From Plakobranchus ocellatus (Eukaryota; Mollusca; Gastropoda; Plakobranchidae): a DNA stretch of 22,613 bases. The translations under genes were made by a program, and so were the position numbers. The DNA lies in NCBI GenBank assembly GCA_019648995.1, contig BLXT01003769.1, forward strand, positions 1,086,453-1,109,065. Direction: 5' to 3'. This document shows, piece by piece, positions 20,901 through 22,613 of this stretch. Numbering within the stretch: the stretch's first letter is position 1; the number at the start of each line of letters is the position of its first letter. Under the pieces are notes generated by a model. That model ran no database searches. It was not told the origin of the DNA and worked only from the letters and a program-made list of their open reading frames with translations.

Positions 20901-22613
20901 TTTAGAGGAAAAAATCGCAATATCTAATTCTTACTTTTCCTGTCTTAAATTATCACAAACAATGCCTTTCGCTCTTCATTTGGTCATAATGAAGAATGTA
21001 TTTGACAGAATAATAAGTCATATTTTGAAAAATTTCAACACCTGGAACATTTTTCTGACTTCTTCCTAGAATTAGTTTTTTATATTGGCAGAACTACATT
21101 ACTACTTAGTGTGCTACAGGATCTAAGTATCTCAGCAAGAAAGAATTACTATTGATGTATTTTATCACAAAACTGTTACTTGCTACATCTGATTCATTCA
21201 TAGGAGCATCAAGATATTATTTTCTAATTGAGAGCCACATGACGTTATTTATTAAAAGTTACATAATCCTCAGGATCATTCTGTAGAGATAGGAATATAA
21301 AATTAAATCGAAGTTAACAGCTCTCTTTAAGGCTCTAAAAATCTTTAATTTTTTTTTTTAATTCTGTCTTTTGCCTTGACCTTTATTGAAAATTTCAATA
21401 TGGGTTACAAGTTTGCTTGTCTACTATTAATATCATTAAAATTTTTTATGTCATTAAGATTGCCACACTTTACTTTACATTAATTTTTTTTTTTTTTTGT
21501 CCCTTTCTGTTTTACAAATAAATATTTGCATTAGGTTAACTGACAAAGTTATATCAAGATTTCTTATCAATAAAAAGAAATTCGTTAAAAGAAAGAAATT
21601 TTGAAGATTCCAATCAAAATTTAAAAAAAAAAACTGTTATTTTTAACAACAGCTCAGATTAAATTATACTTTTTTTTCCTTTCAATCGTTTTAAAAAAAA
21701 AAAAATGATACTCATAACAATAGTTGAGATTAAATTATACTTTTTTGCTGTTAAAACTTACAATATTAAAAAGAAAAACTAAAAAAAAATACTCACAATC
21801 GATCAAATCCTTTACTGTGCTTGCCAACTCTCTTAAAATATGGCTGCATCACAGGAAATCCAAGAGGAGTTATCCAATCCACTGGAACGAATGAGGAGAT
21901 GAGACTCGAAGCTTCTGTCAGCCAGTCCTATGCAGAACAACAGTAACTTATTATTACCATCTCTTTTACCGGCTTTACCTCACTATCAGTACTATTATTT
22001 TTTTTACAGCAAAAAAGGAGATGTAGTCTAGGGTGTTTAATTCAAAATGCTTGGGATTATAAATGTACCTGGTTACAGGCCTAAATAAATTTTAAATGGA
22101 AGAAACACATATTAAATTATTGAGCAATCTATGGACCAACAGCTTCAATTATCTTGTACATCAAGTTTGAACTATGAATAATATCAATTTTCGACGGAGA
22201 ATAGCAATGAAGGGATCTAATTTAAGAAACTCAAATATCAAATTCATTCTGCTGTTTGGTTGTAAGATCTGGAGTTTTGACATAGAGATGAATGAAAACC
22301 TTCAGAGATTTACCAAAGTCCGCCCCAGGAAAATATTCAGGAATCGGGCAAAATATTATAGATACACACTGTTGTGGGAAAACAAAAGGAAGAGATAGAA
22401 AATGGACAAAGAAAATGGAAATGGATCAACAAACCAAAACAAGAAGAGACTGAAATTGGACTAAGAATATGGAGATGGATAAACATACTTTTAGCAACCC
22501 CAAAGCAGCACTACAAGATGTTCACTTAAAAAAAAAAATTTTTTTAAATAGGGTAACTTTTGAGAACTCCTCTATCCTCTACCTGTATATCTTTAGCAGC
22601 TGTGAACATCTCC
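14870..22613 (-). CDS. POLRMT: Mitochondrial DNA-directed RNA polymerase, C-terminal exons (partial gene)
   Basis: This gene encodes the single-subunit, T7-phage-type RNA polymerase that transcribes mitochondrial DNA and primes its replication. Seven coding exons in transcription order are 22583-22613, 21797-21927, 20678-20776, 19584-19656, 18401-18504, 16102-16169 and 14870-14919. They encode the last 184 residues. Landmarks are [53 protein letters not shown], the catalytic HD of [12 protein letters not shown] (motif C), [18 protein letters not shown] and the terminal MKSTYFFS. All six introns are GT-AG and every junction phase fits. The segment between QPY and KPNT is about a dozen residues shorter than I recall for vertebrates. 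The N-terminal two thirds lie beyond the right edge. No disruption is seen, so the gene looks functional. Confidence 0.97.
14920..16101 (-). other. Last POLRMT intron
   Basis: 1.2 kb of AT-rich intron. Small features include a 7-bp hairpin (cattgat/atcaatg, near 15658-15678) and a duplicated tataattatga near 15190 and 15211. No convincing element or exon is seen; a minus-strand frame at about 15279-15473 was judged non-coding. Confidence 0.5.
16102..16169 (-). CDS. POLRMT: POLRMT exon: LLRKVPKRG block
   Basis: The acceptor is ttcctcag and the donor gtagac (a weak donor). The exon encodes [20 protein letters not shown] and KR, and leaves one base of a Gly codon that the last exon completes. 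The identity is confirmed by the phase and by the VPKxG motif. Confidence 0.93.
16170..16539. other. POLRMT intron without recognisable features
   Basis: AT-rich intron sequence that ends at a T-run on the minus strand (16521-16531) next to the tRNA-like element. The run could be the poly-T stop of that element. Confidence 0.4.
16540..16616 (-). repeat. Second tRNA-derived SINE-like element
   Basis: On the minus strand, tggtagggcagttgg (16580-16594) resembles a pol III A box and ggtttgaatcc (16549-16559) differs from the B box ggttcgaatcc at one position. The spacing fits a tRNA. An 11-base T-run follows on the minus strand, as expected of a pol III terminator or SINE tail. The stems are too degraded for a working tRNA. 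It does not look like a copy of the element at 11186-11279. Confidence 0.6.
16617..17814. other. POLRMT intron without recognisable features
   Basis: AT-rich intron sequence. Two overlapping opposite-strand frames of 80-115 codons near 16740-17142 show no family resemblance and look like chance. Confidence 0.4.
17815..17895. repeat. A-rich / AAC low-complexity tract
   Basis: Runs of aacaacaac, ataataatt and poly-A over about 80 bases in the POLRMT intron. Confidence 0.8.
18401..18504 (-). CDS. POLRMT: POLRMT exon: ICREQF block
   Basis: The acceptor is aactcag and the donor gtaagt. The exon encodes [20 protein letters not shown] and then [14 protein letters not shown], leaving two bases (phase 2). 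It matches the helices after motif C. Confidence 0.95.
18695..18895 (-). CDS. Small unidentified ORF in a POLRMT intron
   Basis: A 66-codon minus-strand frame includes [34 protein letters not shown] and [15 protein letters not shown], then a stop. The composition is balanced and looks more protein-like than most frames here. It does not fit POLRMT, and neither splice site nor phase links it to that gene. It is followed by repetitive sequence on its upstream side, so a transposon-derived fragment is likely. The family is unknown. Confidence 0.3.
   Translation of the reverse strand: MIGPPPQCGCLINSVDLDSNDNGLKRPQPEQKHVGGPFYLLLNKDIRASDLEAETEENYLLDEALE
18933..19184. repeat. Imperfect direct repeat, about 80-base units
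   Basis: The unit at 18933-19011 (gtagcggacagcaggaggag onward) recurs at 19104-19183 (gtagaggtcagcgggagaag onward), including a shared cgaaaggaagtg / tgaaaggaagtg and gacaaagcaag. I estimate about three quarters identity, offset 171 bases. The purine-rich units explain the open frame on the opposite strand. Confidence 0.7.
19185..19583. other. POLRMT intron without recognisable features
   Basis: Intron sequence between the direct repeat and the motif C exon. No gene or repeat is recognised. Confidence 0.4.
19584..19656 (-). CDS. POLRMT: POLRMT exon: catalytic motif C (HD)
   Basis: The acceptor is tcccccag and the donor gtaagt. The exon encodes [16 protein letters not shown] and CDVPIMNK. 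The Asp of VHDCYWTH is the second catalytic, metal-binding aspartate of T7-type RNA polymerases. Confidence 0.97.
19657..20677. other. POLRMT intron without recognisable features
   Basis: 1.0 kb AT-rich intron with A-runs and a G7 run near 20432. The word 'gatttgatctcagtga' / 'tatgatctcagtga' is locally duplicated near 20540-20575. Confidence 0.4.
20678..20776 (-). CDS. POLRMT: POLRMT exon: KQKN-FPPN-HSLDS block
   Basis: The acceptor is ttttgcag and the donor gtaagt. The exon encodes [20 protein letters not shown] followed by [12 protein letters not shown]. This is the conserved part near the polymerase active site. Incoming and outgoing phases (2 and 2) match both neighbours. Confidence 0.97.
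20777..21620. other. POLRMT intron without recognisable features
   Basis: AT-rich intron with several T-runs. No gene or repeat is recognised before the 70-base duplication at its right end. Confidence 0.4.
21621..21746. repeat. Imperfect tandem duplication, 70-base period
   Basis: The unit at 21621-21676 and the unit at 21691-21746 both run from ttaaaaaaaaa to gattaaattatactttttt. The last 20 bases are the same and the middle has diverged. It lies just downstream (in transcription) of the WLTE exon of POLRMT. Confidence 0.75.
21797..21927 (-). CDS. POLRMT: POLRMT exon: WLTE / WITPLG block
   Basis: The acceptor is tgcatag and the donor gtgagt. The exon encodes 43 residues from [10 protein letters not shown] through [13 protein letters not shown] to GFDR, leaving two bases for the next Phe codon. 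The WxTPLGxPVxQPY motif is highly conserved in mitochondrial RNA polymerases. Confidence 0.96.
22174..22500 (+). mobile_element. Fragment of a second non-LTR retrotransposon family
   Basis: The plus-strand frame gives [18 protein letters not shown], then [17 protein letters not shown], and in a shifted frame [16 protein letters not shown] with LRIWRW. This matches the region after the RT palm (LLYGxExW, F-x-x-x-C-LRKI-x-x, RRRKWxWIGH) of LINE-type elements. The sequence differs from the copies in the GST introns and probably belongs to another clade. The RT core and the 3' end are missing. It lies in a POLRMT intron, antisense to that gene. Confidence 0.65.
22583..22613 (-). CDS. POLRMT: POLRMT exon cut by the right window edge
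   Basis: The visible codons give [10 protein letters not shown], then the donor gtagag; phase 0. This matches the segment just before the conserved WLTE block. The exon continues beyond the window. Confidence 0.9.

Noticed and set aside
1-22613. Search for a previously undescribed multi-gene system
   Set aside because: The only genes are two well-known animal genes. The rest is transposon debris, SINE-like repeats and simple sequence, so no coordinated system is supported.

Overview
The window is animal nuclear DNA. It is AT-rich and has small exons with GT-AG splice sites inside long introns, plus decayed retrotransposons, tRNA-like repeats and simple repeats. Both protein-coding genes are single-copy animal types. 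The genome looks like a marine invertebrate; scattered 'taggcctac'-type words recall echinoderm DNA, but that is only an impression and the species is not determined. A short N gap (10616-10625) shows a draft assembly.

Left half (1-7559, + strand): the 3' part of a Pi-class glutathione S-transferase gene. Four exons (1257-1360, 2133-2189, 6713-6766, 7371-7559) encode the C-terminal helical domain and end in PINGNNKQ-stop. The N-terminal thioredoxin-fold exons are not in the window. The introns hold antisense non-LTR retrotransposon remains at about 337-1090 and 2650-6240. The second copy is split by a roughly 1.7 kb insertion (about 3242-4932) that carries two acidic open frames, a GC-rich hairpin and a 16-bp perfect palindrome. 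It looks like a nested, decayed DNA transposon of uncertain family.

Middle (7560-14869): gene-poor DNA between two convergent genes. It holds a possible pogo/Tigger-like remnant (8760-9341), a CT-rich tract, a poly-G run against the N gap, a tRNA-like SINE (11186-11279), an ATC/TCA-rich microsatellite (12421-12655) and a long inverted repeat (14333-14543).

Right half (14870-22613, - strand): the last seven coding exons of the mitochondrial RNA polymerase gene (POLRMT). They encode 184 residues, including the catalytic HD motif and the conserved terminal STYFFS. All six splice junctions keep the frame. Introns contain a second tRNA-like SINE (about 16540-16616), an unexplained small ORF, two imperfect local duplications and a sense-strand fragment of a different retrotransposon.

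The two genes meet tail to tail and have unrelated roles (cytosolic detoxification and mitochondrial transcription). I found no CRISPR array, operon or defence system. The least explained items are the nested insertion and the inverted repeat just downstream of POLRMT.
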